This document shows, piece by piece, positions 46,937-58,260 of a stretch of 64,000 nucleotides of DNA. The notes under the pieces were generated by a model. That model had not been told where the DNA came from, did no database searches, and saw nothing but the letters and a program-made list of their open reading frames with translations. How positions within the stretch are numbered: the first letter of the stretch is position 1; every line of letters begins with the position of its first letter. This DNA comes from Apium graveolens (Eukaryota > Streptophyta > Magnoliopsida > Apiales > Apiaceae). The stretch lies in contig NC_133650.1 of assembly GCF_009905375.1 (NCBI RefSeq), forward strand, positions 146,834,567-146,898,566. The letters are read 5' to 3'. The position numbers and the translations under genes are program-made.

Positions 46937-48235
46937 TTCTGCGTTTTGAAGACACGGAGCATAGATGTTAAGCTTGTAGCTCCTGTGGGCCTGGGGACGT
47001 CATGGATAGACCCCATTAAGGCCCACATACAAACTAGTTGGTTGCCAAATGATGCTACTGAGGCACGAAAGTTAACTGTTCGGGCACTAAGGTACTCTTT
47101 GATAGATGGGATTCTGTACAACAGATCCTTCGTGGTTCCTTACTTAAGGTGTCTCAGGCCCGATGAGGCGCGCTTGGCTCTTGAGGAAGTACATGAAGGT
47201 ATTTGTGGGCAACACTTGGGGGGCAGGGCCTTGGCTCATAAGATAACCCGTTTAGGCTTCTATTGGCCAGAAATGATGGCTGATGCCAAAGAATATATGA
47301 AGAAATGCAACCGTTGTCAGAAACATGCACCGGTTGTTAGACAACCCCCCGAGATGCTGACCTCTATCAACTCGCCCATGCCGTTTTCCATGTGGGGAAT
47401 GGATATTCTGGGGCCTTTCCCCATGGTCACGGCACAAAGGAAGTTTCTGATTGTAGCCATGGATTATTTCACCAAGTGGATTGAAGCCAAACCCTTGGCC
47501 AAGATCACAACTAAGCAGGTTGCACAATTCCTGTGGGAAAATATTATGTGTCGGTATGGAATTCCCCGTATCCTAGTCACCGACAACGGAACACAATTCA
47601 ACAACGAGGAATTCAAGAAGTACTGTGAAGAGAATGAAATTAAGTTACGGTTCACCTCTGTGGCTCACCCGTAAGCCAATGGGCAAACGGAGGTAGCAAA
47701 TCGAATAATCCTGGATGGACTAAAGAAGAGGATCAAGAAATCAAGAAATAATTGGGTGGATGAGATACTTCCAATATTATGGGCCTATAGGACTACCTAT
47801 AGAGTCACGACTGGAGCAACTACCTTCATGTTGGCATATGGGGCAGAAGCAGTTGTTCCCGTGGAGATATCACATTCCTCTCCCAGGATTCAAGCTATCA
47901 ATGCTGAGGAAAATGAGGAAGGACAAAGGTTGGCTCTGGACTTAATTGATGAAGTGCGAGATGAGGCACATGCAAAGATAGTAGAATATCAGAAAAAGGC
48001 TTCATTCTCCTACAACCTAAGGGTTAAAGAAAGGTTTTTCAAACAAGGTGACCTAGTCTTGAGGAAGATAGAAGCTTCTGGTGTAGGACAGAAAGGGAAG
48101 CTTGCCCCGAATTGGGAAGGGCCATACAAAGTCAAAAGTGTTCAAGGTAGAGGAACCTACAAGCTGGAGACTATAGATGGTTTTGAAGTTCTGAGAACTT
48201 GGCATGCACAAAACCTGGAGGTTTACTGTGTGTAG
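46937..48235 (+). pseudogene. Element C integrase
   Basis: Open 46946-47674 and 47756-48235. HHCC finger GQHLGGRALAHKITRLGF...CNRCQKH (about 47210-47330), core WGMDILGPF (Asp), VTDNGTQFNNEEF (Asp, about 47580) and GQTEVANR (Glu, about 47690). TAA at 47672 replaces the CAA of E (AHPQANGQ). C-terminus GTYKLETIDGFEVLRTWHAQNLEVYCV. Catalytic triad is preserved. Confidence 0.9.
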
Positions 48236-48558
48236 AACAATTGAATACGATTCTCACTTGTCAAGATGACAAGTAGGTTGAAAAGAACCTTGAAGCTTTG
48301 CTTGCTTAGGATTTATATGTTCTAGTTTTATTTTTGAAGTTTATTAAAGACTCATGTAAGGGATGAATCCCAAACAATTTATGGAAATTCATGAAGTTTT
48401 CAAAATATGTTTGAATGCAAGGCAAGGAAAACCAAATGCGTGAAATGCAAGCGTAAAATCTGATAAATAAAGTAGATTAGATAAATATTACAAGAGTTTG
48501 ATAAATAAAGTCTCAGAAATAAGGTAAAGTAAACAAGCCACGTAGGGTTGAAAAAGCT
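48236..48558 (+). other. Spacer between C integrase and antisense gene
   Basis: Non-coding in both directions as far as I can see. Its first 190 bp align with E at 35290-35494; the remainder is missing in E. Confidence 0.7.
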
Positions 48559-50462
48559 CTAAGGAGCTGAGGTGCCCTCGGCATCTATACCATCATTCTC
48601 TCCGCTCTCGCTAGATGTCTTTGTCGTCTCGGAGGAGGAGGAAGAGCTGTCATCCTCAGCAGGTCTGGAAGAAGACTCGGGAGGAGGAAGAAGCGGGTCC
48701 TGAGGGACGTGATCCGAGACAACTACTCGAGTACGAAACCTCTGTAGCAAAGCCTCGTCATCAGGGCAGACATAGTCCGCCAGGTTAATATCAGGACAAG
48801 CCTCGTTTACGGTCCCAAGGGCCGTGTCCCAACCAGTCCTAAAAATCCCGGGGAAGACTGAGTCATCCCTAATCCTCATGGACTAGACAAACTCCTCCGA
48901 GTCCAGGTAGTTATCTATAGCTTTATCCTTCTCTGCCCGAAGTACCACCAGCTCGGCGTTAGATTCTCCGAGTTCTTCCTCCTTGCGCTTGAACTTCTTC
49001 TCTAGAGCAGCATACTTCTTCTACTGCTTCCTGAGGGCATTGTTAGCCTTATCAGAAGCCCGCTTCCATGACTCGGCCTGCCTCACAGCGCCTTGAAAAT
49101 AGGCGTTGGACTGAAATAAAAACAATAAACAAAATGTAAGGCAAGTAAATGCTACAAGTAAGAAAGATAAGTCCAAAAAAAAGGAGAGGGAGGCATACCG
49201 AAGCCAGAGATTGAGCTCCCATGAGCTTTATCCTCTCTAGGTCAGGGGTGGCAACCACGTCAGTGAAATCTTTGGGAGTCACGCCATGATAGGACCAATC
49301 CCAGGCATGTTTGGTGGATCCCACCACGGAGTCCCCTCGGCGGAATCCTCAGAGAGGCTGGAAGGCGCCTGTAGCAGTAGCAACAGCAGTAATAGGAGCA
49401 CTGTGGCCCTCAGCTCCCTCAGTTAAAGCCTCCCCCATGGGCTCCTTGTGTTTCCTCAAGAAGATAGGATCGGTGACCTTTCCTCGAGTGTCCAGGCCTG
49501 CAAGGCGAGCTTTTTTCATCCTAGCAGTCTCTTCAACGGGAGGTACATTGTCCTCGTTGATCTCCTTAGCAGCTGCAAAACAAGACAAAAAACAAAATAA
49601 GTGGTGTTAATAATGCATGAAATGAAATAAAATTGAGAAGGGAAGAAAAATACCCTGTTGAGAAACAGAGGATAGTCCCACATGAATGGGAGAACTCCTC
49701 TAAGAGAGTCCAGCTGGTAGTAGTGCCGTCATCCCGAGTAAGCTCATTATAAATAATAGTTTACTCGGGAGTTAAGTGAATGGATTTGAGGCTACCATCA
49801 CTAACCATCCCGAAGGAAGATCTGAAGAGTGTGCCCCAGTCGCCATTCTCCCAACGTAACCCGACGAAACTATTCCTCCAATTTTGGTTGTTATCGGGAA
49901 TGGAGGCGCTGTTAAAGATATGCTTACATTTGGGCCTTTGCTTAACATAGACCCAACCACAAATACTGAAAGAGCTGTTATAACACTGAAAGACCTTCCT
50001 AAAAACAGCTACAGAGAGGGGAAAACCTTCCCAAAGGCAGCAGACCATAAAACATAAAATTTTCCTCCAAGCGTTTGGAGGAAGATGACATGGATTGATT
50101 TGTAAATCAGCTAGAAGATGAGGAATGAAGGGATGGAAAGGAAACCTAAGCCCAGCATTAAGGGCATCTGTATAAATAAAAAGAGTGTCGGGTTTTTAGT
50201 GGCAAGTGCGGTCACCACCAGAAACTGGAACTAATCTAAGAGGAGGAAGGACATTATAACGTGCATTTAGTTTATCGAAATCTATGTTGTGCCAAGTGTT
50301 ACAATGATTAAAAGAATCGAGATGTGCAGTAGAGGGATATTCATCCCCCCTAGTGTTAATCATATCGATTAAAGACATATACGAAGAACGGATCTCGATA
50401 TCCTTACCTCGTTTTGAAGCCGGGGATATCTTGGCCGCCCTCTCGGAATTCTTGTCAGCCAT
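48559..50462 (-). pseudogene. Element C antisense gene, three exons, Transposase_28-like
   Basis: Minus-strand gene opposite to gag-pol. Exon 1 is 50462-49654, intron 49653-49573, exon 2 49572-49199, intron 49198-49111, exon 3 49110-48559 (about 578 codons). Intron ends are GTATTTT/TTTTGCAG and GTATGCC/ATTTCAG, the plant consensus; exon 2 and 3 join in phase. The exon 1 end carries GGG, one G too many for phase, suggesting a small insertion. Exon 1 resembles the putative gypsy-type transposon domain (Transposase_28), with GLRFPFHPFIPHLLADL, LPPNAWRKILCF and RWENGDWG. Exon 3 has a charged coiled-coil stretch (KKYAALEKKFKRKEEELGE) and ends in an acidic Ser-rich tail. Stops at 50196, 49761, 49349 and two in exon 3 fit C-to-T changes. 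Antisense genes of this sort are known in Tat-lineage elements; function is unknown. Confidence 0.72.
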
Positions 50463-50601
50463 TAGTAAAGCTGGGAAAAACCTGGAAACCTTGAAAGGAA
50501 AAAAGGGCTGGAAAACTAAGGAAGAAGGGTGTAGAGAGGATAGAAGAGAAATGTGAAGTGGAGAGTGGTGAGTGTGAATGAAAACACACGCTCCTCCTAC
50601 T

Positions 50602-50610
50602 CTTATATAG
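50602..50610 (-). promoter_or_regulatory. TATA box of the antisense gene
   Basis: CTATATAAG on the minus strand, about 140 bp upstream of the antisense ATG at 50462. The leader between is CT- and CA-rich, as in plant 5' UTRs. Confidence 0.55.
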
Positions 50611-50619
50611 GAAGAGAAA

Positions 50620-51130
50620 AGGGGAAAATGGGCCTAGAAAAGCCCATTTGGGCCCAAGTTCAGGAACATTCTGGAATGCTCTACAGAATGTTGGAAGAAT
50701 TTTGAAAATTTTCTAGAAAAATCCAGAAAGTTTTGGAAAAATTCCATAAAAACCTCAAAATTCCAGAAGATTCTGGATATTTAGCTTAGAAAATAAAAGC
50801 CCAGCTCAGAAAAACCAAGGCCTAGTACAAAGGCCAAAAAACAAAAAGCCCTGTTTGAGGTCCACATGATTTTTAAGAAAAAAGAGGTGGAAAAGAAGCC
50901 CAGCTAAAAACAATGGGCCTAAGTTTGAACCCAAAATGTTAGCCCAAACTGAAATCCCAGAACTAAGGGCCCAATTGAAAGGCCTGTGGAAAATAGGCCC
51001 AATAAGAAAATAAACCCAGTTGAAATGGGCCCAAGTTGTAACTCATTAAAAAATTGGCCCAGACAAATCCAATTCATGGGCCCAAATTCAAGATGAAAGA
51101 AATTCAGCCCAGATTTAAGGGCCCAAATCC
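50620..51130 (-). promoter_or_regulatory. TGGGCY cluster upstream of the antisense gene
   Basis: About a dozen GGCCCA/AGCCCA sites (TGGGC(C/T) on one strand or the other) in 500 bp, just upstream of the TATA box. This is the arrangement of site II promoters, and is the likely upstream promoter of the antisense gene; inferred. Confidence 0.5.
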
Positions 51131-51169
51131 AAGTATATGCAAAATAAATAAATATATATATATATATAT

Positions 51170-51560
51170 TCCTGACCCATTCGACCAGGAAACATGAAGA
51201 AATCCTGATCGAAATCATTGAGGTCGAATAATTGTCGATCAAGGCTGAAAACAGGCTTAATTCGACCAGAATTGAAACTCATTCGATCAGGAAACACGAA
51301 GGAATCCTGATCGAAGTCATTGAGGTGAAATCCTATTGACCTGGGCAACCGAAAGAAGGCTAATTCGGTCAAAAAGCATGGAATCCTGACCGAAATGGAA
51401 TCCTGGTCGAGAAATCCTGCTCGAAGTATACAAAAAAAAATATAGGAAATATCCTGGCCGAAATTCGACCAGGATTCTTGCTCGAACCCATCCTCCTCGA
51501 AATGCCTTCGACTTGGGCTGAATGAAGGATAATTCGACCAGGATCCTGGTCGAATGGGAT
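51170..51560 (+). repeat. GGTCGAA / TTCGACC palindrome array in C
   Basis: Alternating TTCGACCAGGA and CCTG(A/G)TCGAA, with one perfect 24-bp palindrome at 51532-51555 shared with E (33937-33960). Confidence 0.75.
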
Positions 51561-51579
51561 TCCTGGTCAAAATCTGTAT

Positions 51580-52049
51580 AAAAAAAAGGAAGGGGGGTGG
51601 AAGAAAAAGAGGAAAATTTCTGGAAAATTACAGAAAATAAAGGAAATTTCTTAAAATATTTTCTGAAAAATGTTAATATTTTCAGAAATAAGGAATAAAT
51701 CCAGAAAATTAAGGATAAATCCCAGAAATTAAGGGAAAAATTCAGAAAATTAAGGATAAATCCCAAAAAGTATGGAAAAAATCCAGAAAAATTAAGGAAA
51801 AATCCCAGAATTAAGGGAAAAATCCCGAAAAATTAAGGAAAATCCCAGAATTAAGGGAAAAATTCCTGGAAATTAAGGAAAAATCCCAGAATTAAGGGAA
51901 AAATTGCTGAAAATTAAGATAATTCCTGAATAAAAGGAATAAAAGTAAATCATTGTAAATGTGTAGGTTGCTCCACACTTTACGCAAAAATGATACCCTG
52001 TAAGGGAACAAATGAACTTAACTTCTGTGAAACCTAGTCTCTGTTTCCC
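51580..52049 (+). repeat. AT-rich irregular repeats in C 3' tail
   Basis: About 30-bp repeats of TTAAGG(G)AAAAAT(C/T)CC(A/T)GAA and a single copy of the CTGAAAAATGTTAATATTTTCAG hairpin region found several times in E. The last 90 bp before the PPT (from about 51960) are non-repetitive. Confidence 0.75.
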
Positions 52050-52066
52050 AAAAGTTGGGGGGCAAA
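52050..52066 (+). promoter_or_regulatory. Element C polypurine tract
   Basis: AAAAGTTGGGGGGCAAA next to the 3' LTR, the same as in E. Confidence 0.88.
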
Positions 52067-52649
52067 TGATAGGGATAAATAAATCCTGATTGTGTAATTA
52101 AATATTATATTGATTATACAAGGTGTGCGCTGCTAGGCCCAATAAGAAGATGTATGATATTCAGACCAGAAAGGTTAACATGTTGATCAGGCCTAATGGA
52201 CCAGATCAAGCCTGATGGGACAAATAAGGCCCAAAACCCTGATTATTTATTAATTTCGTAATTAATTGATAAGGGAGAAAAATAACTATTAAGATAAGTC
52301 CTAGTGGGGATATAAATCCTTGTAGATTGGCCTCCAAGGAACCTCATAGGATAAGGAATCAGCTTCCTACTTCCTAGGACTCCTAAGTCCATCCTAATTC
52401 AGAGACTTGCCCACCAAGTCTCCTAACCCAAGTCCAATTCAAGGACTCCCACATCTATATAAGGGGCCTCACCCCACAAATCAGAACTACATTTTTTTGA
52501 CTTGATCCTTGGCAATCAGCAAGGTACGTAGGCATCTTGTTAAGGCAGATTGAGTCACGAAACACAAGAACAGTCAAATCGAGCCTCGAAGATCACGTTC
52601 CTTAGTAATAAATACAACAATTATATATATTAGTTTTTAATCCATAACA
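52067..52649 (+). repeat. Element C 3' LTR
   Basis: 583 bp, equal in length to the 5' LTR, with about 24 substitutions. Confidence 0.93.
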
Positions 52650-54183
52650 ATACAACTTTTAAAATAAATACTTATTTACATTTCAAAAACTAACTGTTAT
52701 GAACTAATTTATTGGATTTATGATTTTAGGACTCAAAATTAATCATCACGGTCCACCGTCGATACGCCAAGGCTCATCGTTGACGGCGACAAATATTATT
52801 GGTGGCTAAAAATATTCGGGTGTCCGAATAAATTCTATCGATTAAATACGATTCTCGCACAAAATTATTAATATCATGAATATTTATTCAAATATTTCCT
52901 GCGTAAAAAGGAATTAAATTAGGAAACCAACTGCACACAATGGACCCTAACAATAAAGGCCCAAATAGCAAGGCCCAATAACAGGCCCAACAACAGAGCA
53001 ACACAGGGCCGCCAACACACGCAACACAATTTACTCACACACCCAGACATACACACACACATACAAAAAACACACTCACATACTACACACACAGGTATAT
53101 ACACGCACATGAAACATGCACTCAATACCGAAAACGAACAGGATACAGGCCGAACAGGGAAGCAAGTAGGCAACAGTCGCTGGAAAAACAGAAATATAGG
53201 GCGGCTGCTCCCCGGAATTCGAAGAAAAAGCGGAGAGCTACCAGAAGCAGAGAAATATAAGCACGAGGGAGGAAAAATAAAGAACAAAAGAAATAGAGAA
53301 GGGAGACAGGGAAGAGATGAGAGAGGGATTGAGTGAGAGAGAAGTGACGCGAAAGGAGAGTGAGAGATTAGATATTAGGATGTAAGATTGGAATGAAATG
53401 TGCTTTAATCTTTTTATAAATTAACACTCATCTGCAAAAACCCAACACCTGGAAATTTATTTTCCCAGCACTTGCCACGGTTCTGTGGGTTTATAAAATC
53501 ATAACACTCGTCGAAGTTCGACTGTAAGCCCCATATTTTTATCCGTGCTTTGGGAAATAATGAACAAATCTACGGGTAAAAATTAACCAGAAAATTACCA
53601 AATTAGTTTTAAAATTCTCTGAATAATAAAATACTAATAAATTAAAATTTTCATAATTTTTAAACCATTTTCGAAACACAACTCATACCCGCATTTAGCG
53701 ATTTAATGAACAAACGTGCGGGTGAATTTAATCCCAAAAATTATCTAAACAATTTTAAAATTTTCAAAATATTATAAACTTAATAAATAAGAGTTTTGTA
53801 ATTTTTAAAGCATCCTGGAATTAAATACTAAATTTACAATTAAATGCAATCAGACAATCATTTAAAGTTAAATAATTAATGAAATATTGGTTTCTAAATT
53901 TTATAAAATCCCAAAAATAATTATTGAAATTATAAAACCATAAAAGCAATTTCAGAGACAATCCAAATATTTAAGAAAATAAATTTTTCATAAAACCACT
54001 TTTAAAAGTGAAAACAAAACAATAGGGTCAATAATCACTTATACCAATAATCCATGTAAACCAACAATCACATATAAATAATAATAAATAATACACAATT
54101 GTCAGAACCGATATACATATTTTATATAATTAATTATTCAATAATTACACTTTTAAATAGTACAAAATATACGAGTCATTATA
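52650..54183 (-). repeat. Element A 5' LTR, part right of element C
   Basis: Continues from 23933 and is colinear with 1756-3338 of the left LTR. The end reads CATTATA instead of TTATATCA, so the outermost bases have been lost or changed. Confidence 0.88.
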
Positions 54184-54936
54184 CTTATTACCTCCATTAG
54201 GAGCATCATCTCTATCATCAGTATTTGATTGTTTTGCTGCTTGTATTTAGATTTTGATATAATCTCCTCCCTTTTTGGCATCATCACCAAGTAAGAGAGA
54301 GACTATCAGCTCTAGAGACTTTTGAACCTCATCCAGTTGACCAGAAATTTTATCTTGAATAGCCTCCAATCTTGACTTACTGGCTTTCAGTTTGTCTTGT
54401 CTGAACAATAGAGGCTTTAGTTGCTTTTAGACTTCAAACTCACTTTTTACCTTAACTTTATGGAAATCATCCTTAAGAGCATCCATCTAAATTTGGGCTT
54501 TAGATTGTGTGGAGTGAACAGACTTTACAATTAGAGTGGTGACCTTGAGATGAGCAAGCAAATAAGGACTTTTGATTTGAGATTCAGCTGTCTGCAAGTG
54601 TTGAGAAGCATTATAAAGAGAAACATGATATGTATAATTCTTCCATTTTGAGTTCCATTCTTCAGCTTCATAAGATTCCATGACTTCAGAATTTCTTGCA
54701 TCCAACAGCCTTTATCTTTCCTTCTCTGGCATGTCTTAAGGAAATGTGATTTCATCTAAATTTTCATCAAAATCTAGATCTACATTGAACTTAGAGACAC
54801 AATGTCATCTCCATTATCAAAACCATCTTCATCACTATCATCTTCATTCTCAACTACTGGTTTCCTTAACTTCTAAGCTACTTCATCTTCAGCATCAGAG
54901 TTTAAATTTGTCAATGGAGCATTGTGAAAACCAACA
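54184..54936 (-). pseudogene. Element F: Sirevirus env-like ORF, upstream part
   Basis: Minus-strand coding remnant with stops. It has an acidic stretch (ENEDDSDEDGFDNGDD, about 54830), then MDARNSEVMESYEAEEWNSKWKNYTY (54705), KVTTLIVKSVHS, and a Lys/Leu-rich helix (KLKASKSRLEAIQDKISGQLDEVQKSLELIVSLL, about 54400-54320). Position and the KxTTxxVKxxHS motif match element G at about 61640 (KTTTVLVKGLHS), so both are Sirevirus ORF3/env-like regions. Followed on the minus strand by 842-1. Element G begins at 54937 in the opposite orientation. Confidence 0.6.
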
Positions 54937-55446
54937 TGTGGGAAATTGTCTATATCAGGAATCAAGATCTGCCAAGGACTCAGGATCTGACAGAGGTATC
55001 AGAATATGTAGCCAATCAGAATCTTTGTGACAGTCAGGATTTGTCAAGCCGTCAGGATATAAAGACTGTCAGGATCTTAGTGGATAAGTCAAAGCTGCGG
55101 GATAAATCATAATTTGCTAATTTATAGGATCATAGTTGTTGATTAGATATGTATAGAAATTAGATAAAATATACAGTAACATATCTTGTAATTGATAGAG
55201 ATTGATTGTAGCTATGTGATATATAAACACATATTAGCTTATCACTTAGTGGTGTGCACAACTCGAGTATTCTATAACCTAACACCTCTTAAGAATATTG
55301 TTATTGAGAGAGTTTTATAACAGTTTATTAAAGGTCAATATAAACTGTTATTTGATTCATCTGTGCTTACTTTACTTTTGTGATAAATCAATTTGTTTAA
55401 GTAATTGTATCCAACCCTCCTTTAACAATTACTTTTCTGGGAAACA
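54937..55446 (+). repeat. Element G 5' LTR
   Basis: 510 bp, TGTGGGAAATTG...TCTGGGAAACA. Contains five TCAGGAT-type repeats at 54955-55080 and a TATA-like GATATATAAACAC near 55220. Confidence 0.72.
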
Positions 55447-55448
55447 AG

Positions 55449-55460
55449 TGGTATCAGAGC
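55449..55460 (+). promoter_or_regulatory. Element G primer binding site
   Basis: TGGTATCAGAGC, two bases after the LTR. Confidence 0.85.
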
Positions 55461-55493
55461 GGACAAAATAACTGTTAATTTGAAAAGATCAAG

Positions 55494-56720
55494 ATGTCTG
55501 GAAGTAAATATGAAAGCATGAAAATTCCAATCCTGAAGAGATTAGATTACTCTACATGGAGAGTAAAAATGTTGATGTTCTTAGAGGCTATTAATGAATC
55601 TTATGTTGATATCATCAATAATGGACCTCCCTACCCTAAGAAGCTTGTGTCAATGAAACTAGAGGTTCCTGAACACTACATTAGGAAAGAAAAATCTGAT
55701 TTGTCAGATCTTGAGAAAGCTGCAATGCTTAAAGATGCAAAAGTCGAGAATATTCTTCACAACAGTTTGGATAATGTGATGTCCAACAGGGTGATTTCTT
55801 GCAAGACTTTAAAAGAAATATGGGATGCCTTGGAAACTCAGTGCCAAGGTACAATGGCAATCAAGAAAAATAGAAGGGTTGTTCTTGTTCAAGAATATGA
55901 ACAATTTGATTTAAAGGCTGATAAGTCAATTGCTGACATATATGATAGAATCCTGGCACTGTTGAATGATCTATCACTGGTTGGAAAAGAATATGATATG
56001 GAAGACTCAAACACCAAGTTTCTGAGATCTCTTCCTGAAGAATGGGATACCCAAGCCTCAATAATCAGGCATCAATATGATCTTGATTCACTGACGTTGG
56101 ATGAAGTCTATGGAATACTGAAAACCCATGACTTGGAGATTCAACAGAGAAAAAATAAGAAGGGTCATAAGATGAAGGTTGTGGCTCTAAATGCTGAGAC
56201 TTATAAAGGCAAGGAAAAGATGAGTGAGAGGTCAAGAAGAAGGAACATAGTGGAAGAGTCAGATATTGATGAATCATTAGATCCGGACATAGATACTAAC
56301 GAGGATTCTGATATTGAGTTAGATGATCCTCAAGTGGTTCAAATGGCTGTTATTCTTGTGAAAGGCTTTAGAAGGATGAGGTTTGCAAAACCACAAAGGA
56401 AAGGTGGTTTTAACATAAATTACTTTGCAGATGGTAAAGTCAAGTTCAGAAAGAATGAAGGAAGTACACTAAGGGAAGGAAGTTTGAGAAAGCCAAGGTT
56501 ACTTGTTACAACTGCAATGAAAGGGGACATCTGGCTACTAAGTGCCCTAGTCAACTAGAAAGGCTTTGTTCACATCAAACTCCAACAAAGACTGTATGGA
56601 CTCATCAGAAACTAACAATGATGATGAATGCTATTCACTCATGGAAACTCATGGAGAGGATGTTTCGAGAACTGATAAGGTAGCTTCAGTTGTTTTCCCT
56701 ATTGACACTAATAATTTTTC
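55494..56720 (+). pseudogene. Element G gag
   Basis: ATG at 55494 (MSGSKYESMKIPILKRLDYS), open to 56558. Typical Ty1/copia gag: WRVKMLMFLEAINESYVDII, ALETQCQGT, LRSLPEEWDTQASIIRHQYDL, LTLDEVYGILKTHDLEI. The open frame then shifts: in another frame KVTCYNCNEKGHLATKC (CX2CX4HX4C, about 56505-56545) is the zinc knuckle, so a frameshift lies near 56490. Residues up to about 56720 continue the gag C-terminus. Confidence 0.85.
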
Positions 56721-56904
56721 TGAACTGTAAACGTAAGTCTATTGAAAATGATAGTCTAATTGCTGAGAATAAGAAATTTAAGGAAAGAAATGATCACTTA
56801 GAAGCTGAGTTAATATGCAAGAATGAAAATGAAAAGGCATGTAAAGGCCCAACATAATGAAACTCAGATTAACATCAAATATGCCATGCTAGAAGAAGTT
56901 CTTA

Positions 56905-56910
<6 letters not shown>

Positions 56911-56986
<76 letters not shown>
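56911..56986 (+). repeat. AG microsatellite
   Basis: About 37 AG repeats with one interruption near 56955, in G between gag and the second knuckle region. Confidence 0.95.
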
Positions 56987-56988
<2 letters not shown>

Positions 56989-56999
56989 TTTTAAAACAT

Positions 57000-57580
57000 G
57001 GATAACTTCAGGAAGAAAGGTTAATAATTTTATAAGTGATAAAATTGTAAAGAATGTCTAGGTTATAATAAATTTACTGATAGGAATATCAATAAAGTTA
57101 TAGATAACACTACTCCTGTTAAGTTTGTCAGTACTGATGAAAATGGAGTGAAGTCTGTATATGAAGTTGGTTCTACCTCTAAAAAATCTGGTAAAAAGAA
57201 AGAAGAGTCTAAAATAAAAGAGAAGAAAAGAAAGAATATATGACTTCTTTCTAAGAATCATTTAGACAAGAAAATTTGTGAAGTGACTGTTAGGACTCAC
57301 AAATCTAGTGCTAAAAGAGGTAGAAATGGAAAACAAGGAATAAATAAGGCTATTAATTATAAGTACATTCTTGATGCTCCTAGAAAAGCTTGTTTTAGTT
57401 GTGGTACTACTAATCATATTGCTATTGATTGCAGGAAGCCTAAAAAGAAAGTCACAAAGATTCTTGGGTCTGATATTAGTGGTAGATCAGTACTTTACAA
57501 ACCACAGAAACCCATGTTTTCACTGTGGTAGCATTTGGCATTATATTTACACATGTAAAGGTTATTAAATCTTGGATCAC
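57000..57580 (+). pseudogene. Element G second nucleocapsid-like region
   Basis: Lys-rich, then CFSCGTTNHIAIDC (CX2CX4HX4C, about 57390-57430) and PCFHCGSIWHYIYTC (about 57510-57550). Two knuckles in a stretch separate from the first belong to the same gag-pol gene in a frame broken by insertion of the AG tract and other changes. Confidence 0.65.
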
Positions 57581-57839
57581 AACAAGTATGATAATTTACC
57601 TAAGTTCAATAAAATTGCTATTTTAAATAGAACTGCTAAATTGCATATGCAGATATCTTATAGAGTTAAAACTATCAAGAAAATCCTGATGGATCAAATC
57701 CTTATGGAGCAATTCCGGATGGATCAAATTCTGATGGAATAATTCCTGACAAAAAGTCTTCTGCTGCAAAAATACATAAGATGTCAAAAAGGACCCAACG
57801 AGCGTGGGTTCTTGAAAATACTAACTGATTTCTAGATTT

Positions 57840-58260
57840 CTGATTACAAGAAAATAAGAAGAATGTTCTTGTACTGGATAATGGTTGTTCTGCACATATG
57901 ACTGGAACTAAATCCTTGTTGTCAGAATATGAGGAGAAGGATAACCCAATGGTTTCCTATGGTGATAGAAATGTAGGAAAAACACTGGGATATGGCAATA
58001 TAATCATTGAAAATGTCATCATCTCAAATGTAGCTCTGGTAGAAGGATTGAAGCATAATTTGTTGAGCATCAGTAAAATTACTGACAGAGGATACGATGT
58101 TATATCTTATGATACTCATTGTGAAGTTGTTCATAAAGTCACAAAGAAGATTGTTTTCAAAGTTTACAGACATGGAAACATCTATAAAGCCAAACTTTAT
58201 GCAAATACTGATGGTCATGAAACTTGTTTGGTAACCAAGGCATCGGTAGATAAAAGTTAG
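57840..58260 (+). pseudogene. Element G aspartic protease
   Basis: VLVLDNGCSAHMTG (about 57870) is the copia protease active site with Asn where Ser is usual; the frame is open from 57898 to 58260. SISKITDRGYDVI and VFKVYRHGNIYKA are the usual downstream blocks. Ends in a stop, then comes the linker before RT, so integrase has been deleted. Confidence 0.8.

Larger units (their letters stand above)
23934..52649 (+). mobile_element. Element C: Ty3/gypsy Tat-type LTR retrotransposon with antisense gene
   Basis: LTRs 23934-24516 and 52067-52649, each 583 bp, TGATAGGG...CATAACA. Flanks ATACG (23929-23933) and ATACA (52650-52654) are a 5-bp TSD with one mismatch. The PBS TGGCGCCGTCTGTGGGAA is the form typical of Tat/Athila elements, and the PPT is AAAAGTTGGGGGGCAAA. 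Gene order on the plus strand: gag, protease, RT, RNase H, second RNase H, integrase; then an antisense gene on the minus strand and a repeat-rich tail. Element D splits it near the protease/RT linker. LTRs differ at roughly 24 sites (about 96 percent). Confidence 0.93.
843..54183 (-). mobile_element. Element A: Ty3/gypsy chromovirus-like LTR retrotransposon, host of elements B-E
   Basis: LTRs begin TGTGA(C/A)GGCC and end near TTATATCA as read on the plus strand; the element is transcribed on the minus strand. PBS lies next to the right LTR (22461-22472) and PPT next to the left one (3339-3354). Flanks CTCAT (838-842) and CTTAT (54184-54188) are a 5-bp TSD with one mismatch. Without insertions A is about 11 kb. 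Order on the minus strand is gag (22152 to 21337, then 7679 to about 6810), protease, RT, RNase H, integrase, chromodomain-like tail. LTRs differ by many substitutions and indels, so A is the oldest complete element here. It is disrupted by B in gag and by C in its 5' LTR. Confidence 0.9.
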
